Part shown: piece after piece, positions 49,201 to 56,165 of the stretch
Layout: each line of letters opens with the position of its first letter
Position numbering within the stretch: the first letter of the stretch is position 1
Assembly: GCA_963855995.1 (NCBI GenBank)
Contig: OY979726.1
Span: forward strand, 2,878,501-2,942,500
Direction of reading: 5' to 3'
Source of the DNA: Muricea muricata
Lineage: Eukaryota > Cnidaria > Anthozoa > Malacalcyonacea > Plexauridae
DNA length: 64,000 nt
Translations under genes and position numbers: made by a program
The notes under the pieces: generated by a model
Database searches by the model: none
What the model was told of the DNA's origin: nothing
The model's input: the letters and a program-made list of their open reading frames with translations, nothing else

Positions 49201-49538
49201 CATCAGCACTTCCTACTTCCTTTACTATAACAAACCTGATTTTAGATTTCCCCTTGTCGCCCTCCTTTCTCCGGCAGTGGAACCTGTAACAGCCACGCGT
49301 CTGTTAGCTTCTAATTTTCGTCTTATATCCAACTTACGATTGCCTTGACCTCCTGATCCTTGTGATAGCCTGCGTACAGCCTGTTTTTTCTGTAAAACAT
49401 AAAAATATGATTCTGTTTGATTCACAATTTAACTTATTAAATTCTCCTGTTTTGCAATAAATGTATACACTTATTATTACAAGAGAGAAACATTGCAATC
49501 ACCTGTACCTTCTTTTGTCCAATTTGGCTTACATTCAT
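22237..49538 (-). CDS. MCM3AP: MCM3AP / GANP, TREX-2 mRNA-export scaffold, complete 38-exon coding region
   Basis: Joined exons (high to low): 49503-49538, 49236-49389, 45799-47463, 44865-45043, 44083-44164, 43008-43106, 42814-42894, 42055-42176, 40991-41059, 39991-40137, 39061-39122, 38267-38399, 38083-38159, 37290-37557, 36355-36504, 35209-35445, 33827-33910, 33615-33733, 33029-33142, 32257-32460, 31614-31772, 31297-31365, 30645-30876, 29695-29757, 29502-29621, 27871-27976, 26980-27176, 26564-26651, 26051-26124, 25402-25516, 25226-25327, 24790-24886, 24196-24450, 23961-24031, 23693-23807, 23159-23279, 22688-22803, 22237-22282. Total 6,228 nt, 2,075 aa, close to the roughly 1,980 aa of vertebrate GANP. 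Diagnostic motifs are [53 protein letters not shown] and [12 protein letters not shown]. Family role: nuclear-pore scaffold that hands spliced mRNA to export factors with PCID2, DSS1, ENY2 and centrins. Least certain: the first two exons, the acceptor at 27176, donors at 33827 and 49503, and the short last exon. Confidence 0.92.
27550..27735. mobile_element. Palindromic element in MCM3AP intron 26
   Basis: An inverted repeat of about 70-80 bp per arm (GAATTTTGTATGTATTTGTATTA against its inverted copy near 27,660-27,680). A related, more decayed palindrome lies at about 55,080-55,265. No coding capacity. Confidence 0.5.
28243..29491. repeat. Direct repeats flanking an inverted-repeat element, MCM3AP intron 25
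   Basis: A 110-bp sequence at 28,243-28,352 (TTGAGCCACATTAGAACATT onward) recurs at 29,383-29,491, immediately downstream of the exon ending at 29,502. Between them, about 28,430-28,505 and 29,055-29,130 form an inverted repeat sharing GGAGGCAGAGGTA and CGAGGGACAA. This makes an insertion of about 1.1 kb in the 1.5-kb intron. Short frames inside it are not coding. Confidence 0.5.
29824..30062. mobile_element. TACACAGCC-type palindromic MITE
   Basis: Ends read TACACAGCCA and TGGCTGTGTGA, and the interior is a chain of CAAGCCTG / CAAGTTG palindromic words. Same family as 38,443-38,761 by termini; the right TA is mutated. Lies in MCM3AP intron 23. Confidence 0.5.
31850..32115 (+). repeat. (TATGG)n microsatellite, about 50 units
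   Basis: About 46 perfect TATGG units (about 31,886-32,115) are preceded by a short run with TATTG variants. It occupies MCM3AP intron 20, between exons 21 (ending 31,772) and 20 (starting 32,257), only about 140 bp from the exon 20 donor. Long open frames on both strands through it (GMVWY or TIPYH repeats) are products of the repeat and not genes. Confidence 0.97.
33977..34345. mobile_element. Decayed CAAGTTGT-palindrome element
   Basis: Contains the same GTTGTAACAAGT / ACTTGTTACAAC palindromic words and the internal order of the intact element at 40,337-40,781, starting at an AAAACGCACAAATTG end. The right end is degraded. Lies in MCM3AP intron 16. Confidence 0.5.
35795..36151 (-). mobile_element. 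CRE-containing hairpin MITE, copy 2
   Basis: An inverted copy of the element at 3598-3952, with tail first and hairpin last, ending ATGAAATCTATTTGTT. It contains TGACGTCA near 35,876 and 36,091. It sits in MCM3AP intron 15, between exons ending at 35,445 and starting at 36,355, about 200 bp from an exon. Identity between the two copies is high, indicating fairly recent movement. Confidence 0.75.
37073..37229. mobile_element. Short MITE with CAGCCCGACA ends, copy 1
   Basis: A palindromic element of about 160 bp with ends CAGCCCGACAATTAGCTC and GACCAAATGTCGGGCTG. An inverted copy lies at 43,895-44,040. It carries TATACGGTCT and ATTTGCATTTGCATGACC in common with that copy. In MCM3AP intron 14. 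Confidence 0.6.
37723..37870. mobile_element. Truncated TACACAGCAAAAAA-type MITE
   Basis: Begins TTACACAGCAAAAAAAAACTG and contains ATTGAACAATGCGTGCAGCA and ATCAGGCCAGAGCAGGTTGA. It matches part of the full element at 50,261-50,499 but is about 90 bp shorter. Confidence 0.5.
37905..37965 (-). repeat. tRNA-derived SINE fragment (A-box end)
   Basis: On the minus strand the sequence CCTCCGTAGCTCAATGCTCA followed by GAGCATTG resembles the 5' half of a tRNA with its A box. No intact tRNA cloverleaf or clear B box follows, so it is read as a SINE relic and not as a tRNA gene. Confidence 0.4.
38443..38761. mobile_element. TA-flanked palindromic MITE (CACAGCC ends)
   Basis: Ends read TA-CACAGCCAGAACC and TTTTGGCTGTG-TA, giving a TA target duplication and terminal inverted repeats. 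The interior contains GACTTGATACAAGC-type palindromes. In MCM3AP intron 11-12. Confidence 0.6.
39895..39965 (-). repeat. tRNA-derived SINE fragment
   Basis: On the minus strand, TTGAGCTAGACCGCTTCCC then TTTCACCTCTGAGGTCGCGG resembles the SINE at 45,480-45,725 (GACCACTCGCCTTTCACCTC). Short relic, in MCM3AP intron 10. Confidence 0.4.
40337..40781. mobile_element. TA-flanked palindromic MITE (CACACGTAAAAA ends)
   Basis: Ends are TA-CACACGTAAAAACGCAC and GATTTTTACGTGTG-TA. The whole 445-bp interior is made of overlapping palindromes such as CAAGTTGTAACAAG and TTGTTACAAG. No coding capacity. It is the intact reference for decayed copies at 33,977-34,345 and 44,345-44,700. In MCM3AP intron 9. Confidence 0.65.
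41167..41483. mobile_element. TA-flanked MITE (CAGGGTGAGTAAAA ends)
   Basis: Ends read TA-CAGGGTGAGTAAAAAAAA and TTTTTTTACTCACACTG-TA. An inner copy of the terminal motif (CAGGATGAGTAAAAAAACTG) lies near 41,286. The arms share CAGAGAACAGATCGTGA. In MCM3AP intron 8. Confidence 0.65.
43895..44040. mobile_element. Short MITE with CAGCCCGACA ends, copy 2
   Basis: Inverted copy of 37,073-37,229: starts GCCAGCCCGACATTTGGTCA and ends ATGACCAGATTGTCGGGCT. It lies in MCM3AP intron 5, roughly 40 bp from the donor of exon 5 at 44,083. Confidence 0.6.
44083..45043 (-). other. MCM3AP: MCM3AP exons 4-5, RRM-like region
   Basis: Residues about 619-705. The order LTSILIKDL ... LEREFAIFG ... AIVNFANH ... 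ESAKEAKSK ... AHVFWCKKK follows the strand-helix-strand pattern of the RRM-like module between the FG and SAC3 regions of GANP. The canonical RNP1 aromatic residues are weak, as in other GANP proteins, so RNA binding is not guaranteed. Confidence 0.75.
44345..44700. mobile_element. Decayed CAAGTTGT-palindrome element
   Basis: Same palindromic words as 40,337-40,781 (GTAACAAGCTTGATG, GTTGTAACAAC) with a right end near CACTTTTACGCGCG. In MCM3AP intron 4. Confidence 0.5.
45120..45725 (-). repeat. tRNA-derived SINE with internal duplication, interrupted by a MITE
   Basis: On the minus strand the element begins with tRNA-like sequence: CCTTCGGTGGCCTAGTACAG, then GACCACTCGCCTTTCACCTC and a B-box-like GTTCCGAGTTCAATCCC. 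A segment of about 85 bp is duplicated (about 45,515-45,590 and 45,600-45,685). The SINE body continues with GGTTTTCTCCGGGTACTCCG and is interrupted at 45,206-45,476 by a hAT-like MITE. The split halves rejoin cleanly across its 8-bp target duplication. In MCM3AP intron 3. RNA polymerase III origin is inferred from the boxes. Confidence 0.6.
45206..45476. mobile_element. hAT-like MITE, 271 bp, with 8-bp target duplication
   Basis: Terminal inverted repeats of about 35 bp begin CATTGATCTGAATAATACTG at each end. CGGAGTAC occurs immediately before (45,198-45,205) and after (45,477-45,484), an 8-bp target duplication typical of hAT elements. Inside, CGCCATCTTGGTACTCCA occurs twice. No transposase. 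Confidence 0.75.
45799..47463 (-). other. MCM3AP: MCM3AP exon 3, FG-nucleoporin-like region
   Basis: A single 1,665-nt exon encodes about residues 64-618, low-complexity Ser/Asn/Thr/Gln sequence. It carries at least six FG dipeptides in GNVFG, QIFGSS and SIFG contexts. FG repeats let GANP-type proteins associate with nuclear pores. Charged and hydrophobic residues are scarce, as expected for a disordered region. The open frame extends upstream of an internal GTG to the acceptor at 47463, so that internal codon is not the start. Confidence 0.88.
48880..49160. repeat. Decayed palindromic repeat tract (AACAATGTTGTT words)
   Basis: Runs of CAACAACTGTTGTCAAC, GAACATTGTTGTGACAAC and AACAATATTGTTCAG-type palindromes, as in the intact elements at 49,850-50,078 and 50,261-50,499, but with no clear ends. 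In MCM3AP intron 2. Confidence 0.45.
49236..49538 (-). other. MCM3AP: MCM3AP exons 1-2, basic N-terminal segment
   Basis: Exon 1 begins at the ATG ending at 49538 ([12 protein letters not shown]) and exon 2 (49236-49389) is rich in Arg, Lys and Gly. The join to the FG exon is phase-compatible: exon 2 ends with G and exon 3 starts with CC, giving Ala. I do not recognise this segment from vertebrate GANP, whose FG repeats start near the N-terminus. It could be a lineage-specific extension or a separate short gene with a fortuitous phase match. An alternative donor in exon 1 (at 49509) would drop two residues. Confidence 0.6.
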
Positions 49539-49849
49539 ATTTATTTCACATCTAAATTACGACTATTACAATTCAATTTTCTCCACCAAAATTTAAAACA
49601 TGGCCGACAAGAGAGAAGCCATTATAGTTCATATTAAATAAAGTATTTACTTCACTTGCAACTGGACTATATATTGATCATGCCACTGGAGGAAGAATGT
49701 GCCACACGTATGGCTCTCACGCATGTCCGACCCGCACAGCTCGCCACCAGCCCTCCCCACTGGCCCTCCCTAACCGAAACGGCTGCGAAGGAGGTACATA
49801 TAGCCTACCAAAGTCACTAACCCCTCCGTATTTTGTCCCTGTATCATTA

Positions 49850-50078
49850 CACGGCTAAAAATCAGATCCTGTTGAAAACAGGATGCAGCAATGTTGTTGG
49901 GGCAACATTGTTCCTGGTTGTTAACAGCATTGAACAATATTGTTGAGCCTAAATCAACCCGCAATCAGATGTAACAATGCTGAACAATATCGTTAACAAC
50001 CAGGAGCAATGTTGCCCCAACAACATTGTTGCATCCTGTTTTCAACAACCTGTTACAATGACCTAATTTTTTGCCGTG
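49850..50078. mobile_element. TA-flanked palindromic MITE (CACGGC ends)
   Basis: Ends are TA-CACGGCTAAAAATCAG and AATTTTTTGCCGTG-TA. The interior is symmetrical, with GGGGCAACATTGTTCCTGG and its inverse around a central ATTGTTGAGCC. It lies just upstream of the proposed MCM3AP start codon (49,538), within 550 bp of its possible promoter. Confidence 0.65.
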
Positions 50079-50260
50079 TAGGCATAATAGAGATATAACC
50101 GTATTTCTGGCGTCGGGGTGGGTGGGGATGATTACCCCAAGATCAAGAACTAAAAGGGGGTCTAGGTCCTGAAGTAGTGGTTGATGACCAGAGCAGTCTA
50201 GCTCAAGCAGTGTAGCAGCTGTACCGGCACCACACAGGCATAGGTTCAACTCCTACCATA

Positions 50261-50499
50261 CACAGCAAAAAATGAACAACCTGTTTTGGCCTGACGAAAA
50301 CAGTATTGAACAATGTTTTGCTGCCCACATTGTTCAAGGTTGTCAACAATATTGTTCAACATTGTTACACCTGATTGCAGGCTAGTTCAGGCTCAACAAC
50401 TTGTTCATTATTGCTGACAACATTGAACAATGTGGGCAGCACAACATTGTTCAATGCTGTTTTCATCAGGCCAGAGCAGGTTCTTCATTTTTTGCTGTG
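50261..50499. mobile_element. TA-flanked palindromic MITE (CACAGCAAAAAATGAA ends)
   Basis: Ends are TA-CACAGCAAAAAATGAA and TTCATTTTTTGCTGTG-TA. The interior has TGAACAATGTGGGCAGC-type arms. Related in sequence and size to 49,850-50,078 only 180 bp away, and to fragments at 37,723 and 58,810. A tRNA-like B box (GGTTCAACTCC) lies just to its left, around 50,240. Confidence 0.65.
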
Positions 50500-51470
50500 T
50501 AGGAGTCGGAGGACCTGTCGTTGATTATTTTTCTCGTTGGTTATTATTCTACATGACTGATGATTTCTTCAGATCACGACGCATTTATTAATTAATATTG
50601 ATACATTTTGTTTGGCATTAACTGCTCATAAACCAGACTCGTTTTTTGTCTGACATTCTGAACCATTTCGCAAGAAAATCAAAAATCCACATTGAAATAG
50701 GGCAACGGGGTTATTGATTTCAAAACTCTCAATTTACGGTGTGTTTCAGAAAACTGTCACTGTGACAAAATAAGCAACCAAGTCACTTTTGATTCATATA
50801 CAGTGAAACGAGTTGATCTTGAAACAAGATGTATGCAATGTTGCCCAGCCTGCCTGTAAAAATCGGCTGCTTTCGTTTAGATATAACAGAGAAATAAAGG
50901 TTTTTATTTACGCTATAAAAATGCTCTAATCTCAAGACGACCAAAATGAAGTGCATTTACATAAACTCTGCATATCAAATATTTGGATAAAGCTACATTT
51001 AAAATGTAGTTATTACTTTTTATGCCAACATAGTTCGTGTTTAGTTTACTATAAGCGAATGGTGCACATGTCGAATGAGGATTAATCATAGTGATTTTCA
51101 TTTTCTGACTGCTGGATTTTGCACAAATTTCTGTTATGCCTTGATGAATGTGTTTCATATCAACGGCAATGCTACAGTCAACATAACAAAATACCATAAT
51201 AATATTCGACTTCGAAAAAATATTTGCGAATTAGAATGATTAGAAATTTTTGTTCGCGTGGCATTCTTAGTGAGGCCCACTGTGTTTTGTGGATGAGCCA
51301 GAACTCATTTCTGTCTGTTTTGAAAAACATTCAAGCAGGACTAAAATTTAGGATTTCAGCTCATCAAATCATTAAATCTATATTCCAAAACATAAGCACT
51401 TGTGTACAACGAAAGCATAATCGACAGTCGACACGTTTCTGCATGCCACGCCCAGACACTCCAAACTATT
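50500..51470. other. Intergenic, no gene seen
   Basis: AT-rich sequence with only short frames lacking motifs. About 50,830-50,900 (GCCTGTAAAAATCGGCTGCT, ATAACAGAGAAATAAAGG) resembles 55,390-55,440, suggesting copies of an unclassified repeat. Confidence 0.4.
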
Positions 51471-51473
51471 CTG

Positions 51474-51878
<405 letters not shown>

Positions 51879-52135
51879 CTATATTTGAGAGCATTGTAAC
51901 TCACAATATATTTCTGCATGAGTTCAGAATGATAAGTAATTGCTCTAAATTATATTACTACATGCAAACTTCAAATATGCATGAACATCACGAAATAGGC
52001 ATAAATATCAGATGTCACTGTTTTATTATATGGAAATAAATCTAATCTTGCAATGCTTATAAGCTCTTTATTACTTTAATATCGGTATATTAACATAGCC
52101 GAATTTGGGCAGGATCCACAAGCCATGATGGCGTT

Positions 52136-52482
52136 AAACTGGTGTTATTGAGATTATTGAAAATGAAACCAAGAATAACGAGCTATTACCAACAATCCAA
52201 AACAGGGAAAGAGCAAAAAGATCTGCTGATCCGAATAGTCTGATATATAAAACAAAAAAGTGCAAGACCGCAACATATCACAAGTCTTTCCTGACGAGAT
52301 CAACGAGATTGTGGAACATTCTACCAAAAGACCTGACACATAAAAACACTACATTCAACAGTTTTAAAAGCGGTCTTCCAACTTGCTATAAACTTGCCTC
52401 AAAAACTGTCTATGATGCAAAGGATCCACGAACGTGGAAATCTGTATGCTTGTGTTGTAATACGTCTCGTAACCTGTCCTGA
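52136..52482 (+). pseudogene. LINE reverse-transcriptase C-terminus, 5'-truncated relic
   Basis: An open frame of about 115 codons ending in TGA at 52,480-52,482. It contains TYHKSFLTRSTRLWNILPKD, then FNSFKSGL, the pattern (RxxxxWNxLP ... SFKxxL) at the C-terminal end of the ORF2 of many CR1/jockey-type non-LTR retrotransposons. A stop lies just upstream of 52,136 and the catalytic RT domain is absent, so this is a 5'-truncated insertion. The 3' region continues to about 52,705 (AATAAATAGATAAT), probably the element's tail. The clade is not certain. Confidence 0.65.
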
Positions 52483-52709
52483 CCAATATAGCGCTGTAGT
52501 TAGTTTGTATGTATAGAAATAGATAAGGTATTCTGCTTTTCCGCGTGCAATATTTAAATATTAATTTGATTGTATTTTTCGTATTGTGTGAAGGATCGCT
52601 GTAATTGGCTTAAGCTGTAGCGATTACCTAGCCATGTCAATGTCATATATATTGTTTTTGTTCATGTGTGTATAGTCTTGGCAAAGCCTAATAAATAGAT
52701 AATATTCAA

Positions 52710-53630
52710 TCAGGTATGGTAACCACAATAAAGCGATCATTTTATATCGGGTTTTTTGTTGGGTTTTTTATTATTCCCCCTATTTGGACACAATATAACT
52801 GGCTATTACATTTCATCTTTTGATATTTGGCCTAATATTCGTTCTAAAGTGTAATTGTGTCATGGCTGTTGTCCAATGTGTGACATCATACATGGAGGGA
52901 CTCCCGGGGGGGGGTTCGAGGAACATGGGAACACTGCAAATTTTACGATAGGAAAACGGGAACAAAGAAAAAAATAATTGGAAAACAAGGAAACAAAGGA
53001 AATTAGGGGAACAAGGGAACATGGTTAAATTTCGAAAGAAAGCAAGGGAACAAAGTGAAAATTTTCAAGGGAACACACGGACACGTATCCCCCCCTGGGA
53101 GGTCCTCTGCATAGACAATTAAAGGAACGGATTGACGCGAGTTAAAGCGTTAATGTTGCAGACCTTACATCCGTGGCTTGATAGCTTTATTTTGAAAATC
53201 GGGACCATATAACTTCATTTAAATGTGTTCCAACACTTTCTATTTACACGTTTCAAACTGTAGGCTATTCAGTTCGTGCGCAATGCAAATATACTACTGA
53301 GGCCGTAGAATAACTAGGCTGCTGAATATGATGTTTGATTAACTCGGTTTTGTTTGACATATCAGAAATCGCGATAACGCACTTCACAGAATACAGCGAC
53401 ATAGGGAGATCAAGAGTATGACCAATTTCATGCTTAGCTATATCACGAGAAGCAGTGTCTGGGCAAAATAAATATCACATATTTTGATTTTAGCTAATTT
53501 TAGCGCAGAGAAACTAAATTATACATTTCTCCATGTAACTAGATTGTTTCTGCATGCATGTCTATATATCAGCTATAAGCAGAATTTGAAATGTGCCAGT
53601 CAATTTGCGCGCATTTTCTCAAATACATAT
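52710..53630. other. Intergenic, low-complexity tract, no gene seen
   Basis: About 52,900-53,095 is a degenerate purine-rich repeat of GGGAACA / GGAAACAAGG words bounded by G- and C-runs, resembling a decayed minisatellite. The rest is unremarkable. Confidence 0.45.
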
Positions 53631-53631
53631 A

Positions 53632-54437
53632 CAGGGTGTATCAAAAAAAAACGGAGCCCATCTTTTGTGTCAAATTATTTCTAAATTACTGAAGCTTATA
53701 GCACAATTTTGGACCTGTTTTAAACCACGTTCTTTTCTCTTTCGAACAAGCCGTAATTCGTATTTTTACTTCCAGTAACGTATGTGCTATGACAAATTTA
53801 GTAAAAGCTATCGACTTAAGATGCCCTCCAATTATGCAAATTCACTATGTCTTTCATGGTCGCCAGTTAAATTTTTAACTTTTTCGCTTATTACATGTAT
53901 GGTATTTCTGTTAAACTTAATAAAACTTGTTATAAAGCTTTACAGAAGATAACGGACTGTTTACTTTAACAAAAACCTTAGATTTATTCCAAAATAATGA
54001 TCGGAATTAGCGTTTTGTTTATCCGCGCGTGCACAATGTTGTCGAAATTGCATAATGTCAATATTCATGTCGATACAAGCTTGAACTATCCGTTCGTAGT
54101 GCACGTTAACGGTCCGTTATCTTCTGTAAAGCTTTATAACAAGTTTTATTAAGTTTAACAGAAATACCATACATGTAATAAGCGAAAAAGTTAAAAATTT
54201 AACTGGCGACCATGAAAGACATAGTGAATTTGCATAGTTGGAGGGCATCTCGAGTCGATAGCTTTTACTAAATTTGTCATAGCACATACGTTACTGGGAG
54301 TCAAAATACGAATTACGGCTTATTCGAGAGAGAAAAGAACGTGGTTTAAAACAAGTTTAAAATTGTGCTATAAGCTTCAGTAATTTAAAAATAATTTGAC
54401 ACAAAAGATGGGCTCCGTTTTTTTTTGATACACCCTG
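53632..54437. mobile_element. TA-flanked foldback element, 806 bp
   Basis: Arms of about 330 bp (53,632-53,960 and 54,108-54,437) are over 95% complementary by eye, with a loop of about 145 bp. Ends are TA-CAGGGTGTATCAAAAAAAA and TTTTTTTTGATACACCCTG-TA. Apparent frames run through the arms only. The CAGGGTG terminus and TA target suggest a Tc1/mariner-type non-autonomous element, related by its ends to 41,167-41,483 and 55,913-56,165. Confidence 0.75.
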
Positions 54438-54439
54438 TA

Positions 54440-55690
54440 TACTTGAATAAACTTGAACAAAGTTGAACTCAACAAGAATGGCAAGTCTCTAAAAAAGCAT
54501 CAGTATTCTGAATTTATAGTTGGCGCTCTTTGCAATGCAATCAAGAAAATACTGCCCAAAATTTCCTGTCTGAATACCGGAGGAAATCGGCTGACAGCTA
54601 CTTTTCTTCTCAGTAAATTATAGTTTACCTAAACGAAACAACAAGCACGTTGCAAGCTGAAGTGGTCTGGATCTCTAGCCAGCCAGACTCGCCGTTGCAA
54701 ACGTCACTACCTATTAGGAACATGTATTCATATCTTGAAAAACGCAAGTCTTCAATATAATAAGTATTATACAAGTAACGAATGTTTACGAGTGCAATGT
54801 TAGGAACATTTTCACGAGGTTGAAGATGCAATGTTTCAATCGACGAGGCGTAACCGAGTTCATTGAAACCATCGGTCTTTCACCAAATGAAAATATTCTT
54901 ACAATTGCACTCATAAACGTTCATAATTCTTTGTTTTTTAACGAACGTTCACATCTCAGAAACCGACGCTGCAATGGGCCTTTAAAATTTTAGACAGACT
55001 GATTTTGAAAAAATTCGAAACAGGCAAAAATATTACCACAGCTTGAAGAGCATCCTAAACTTAGTAAAATTGCAGAGGTTGTAAAATCTTGTATACTATA
55101 GAAAATATTACCTTGCGAATTTGGCAAATTCTGTATACATTTGTATTACGGGTGGAAAGTAATACCCAGTTGATACCCTTGGGTATTCATTTCTCACGGA
55201 TGATACAAAACTACAGAAAATTTGCTAACTTCCCAAGGCTATATTTTCTATAGTTTATAGTATATAGTTTATTTCTATAGTATATTTTCTATTGTTTTCT
55301 GTGGTAATATTTTTTCCTATTTCGATTTTTTTCAAAATTTCGTCTAAAAGGTTAAAGGTCTATTTGAAATAGGTCTATATTTCAGTTGCTTGTTTGCAAT
55401 GGCTGCTTTCGTTCAGATGCGACAGAGAAATAAATGTTTTTTTATTTCTCACACAAACCGCCGATCATATTCACCGTAAACTACAATGAATTCATTGTTG
55501 ATCTGGCAAGGAAACATGCCCTTGAAAGCAATCAAGAGGGCACTCAAAACTCTTTAAAATCTAGCATCATTGTATACATGTGCTTTTTATTGCATAACTT
55601 TCACTTTTTTTAAATTAAGAAATTGTCAAAATTCCCACAGGTACATACAATTATAGCACGGCATATATTACGATCTAAATCACCTTATAT
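54440..55690. other. Intergenic, decayed repeats, no gene seen
   Basis: Contains an imperfect palindrome at about 55,080-55,265 with words like TTGTATTACG, related to the intron element at 27,550. No coding sequence recognised. Confidence 0.4.
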
Positions 55691-55693
55691 ATC

Positions 55694-55910
55694 CAGAATG
55701 TATAAAAAACTGAACCCTTTCAAATTTAAATTAAGTAGAACGTACTGTGGTAATTTGACAGCTCAAATTGCTTTCAAGAAGTAATGGTTGGGTAAGAACT
55801 GAAGGTTTGTACTCACTGGACAAATCTGTGGGATTAGAGCTGTCAAATTACCACAGTACACTTTTACTTCATTAGAGTTTAAAGGGTTCAGTCCTTTTTG
55901 ATACACACTG
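55694..55910. mobile_element. Inverted-repeat MITE, first of two adjacent
   Basis: Left end CCAGAATGTATAAAAAACTG, right end CAGTCCTTTTTGATACACACTG. Arms share GTGGTAATTTGACAGCTC. It abuts a second member of the same family at 55,913. Confidence 0.6.
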
Positions 55911-55912
55911 CA

Positions 55913-56165
55913 CAGGGTGTATAAATAACTGAACCTTTCAAATTCAAAGTAAGTTTAACGTCTTGTAGTAATTTGACAGCTCTAACTGCATCGAAGTAAT
56001 AGTTGGATAAGTTTTGTACTCATCGACTCATTAAGCACAACTTGTGAGTTGTGCTTAATTCACGTATATTAGTTAGCCGAAGGATTAGAGTTGTCAAATC
56101 ACGACAGTACGCTTATGGTCCCTTTGATCATGAATTTGACAGGATTCAATTTTTTATACAGCCTG
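55913..56165. mobile_element. Inverted-repeat MITE, second of two adjacent
   Basis: Left end CAGGGTGTATAAATAACTG, right end CAATTTTTTATACAGCCTG. Arms share GTAATTTGACAGCTCTAA in inverted form. A small internal palindrome CACAACTTGTGAGTTGTGC lies at the centre. Same family as the adjacent element, more diverged. Confidence 0.6.
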
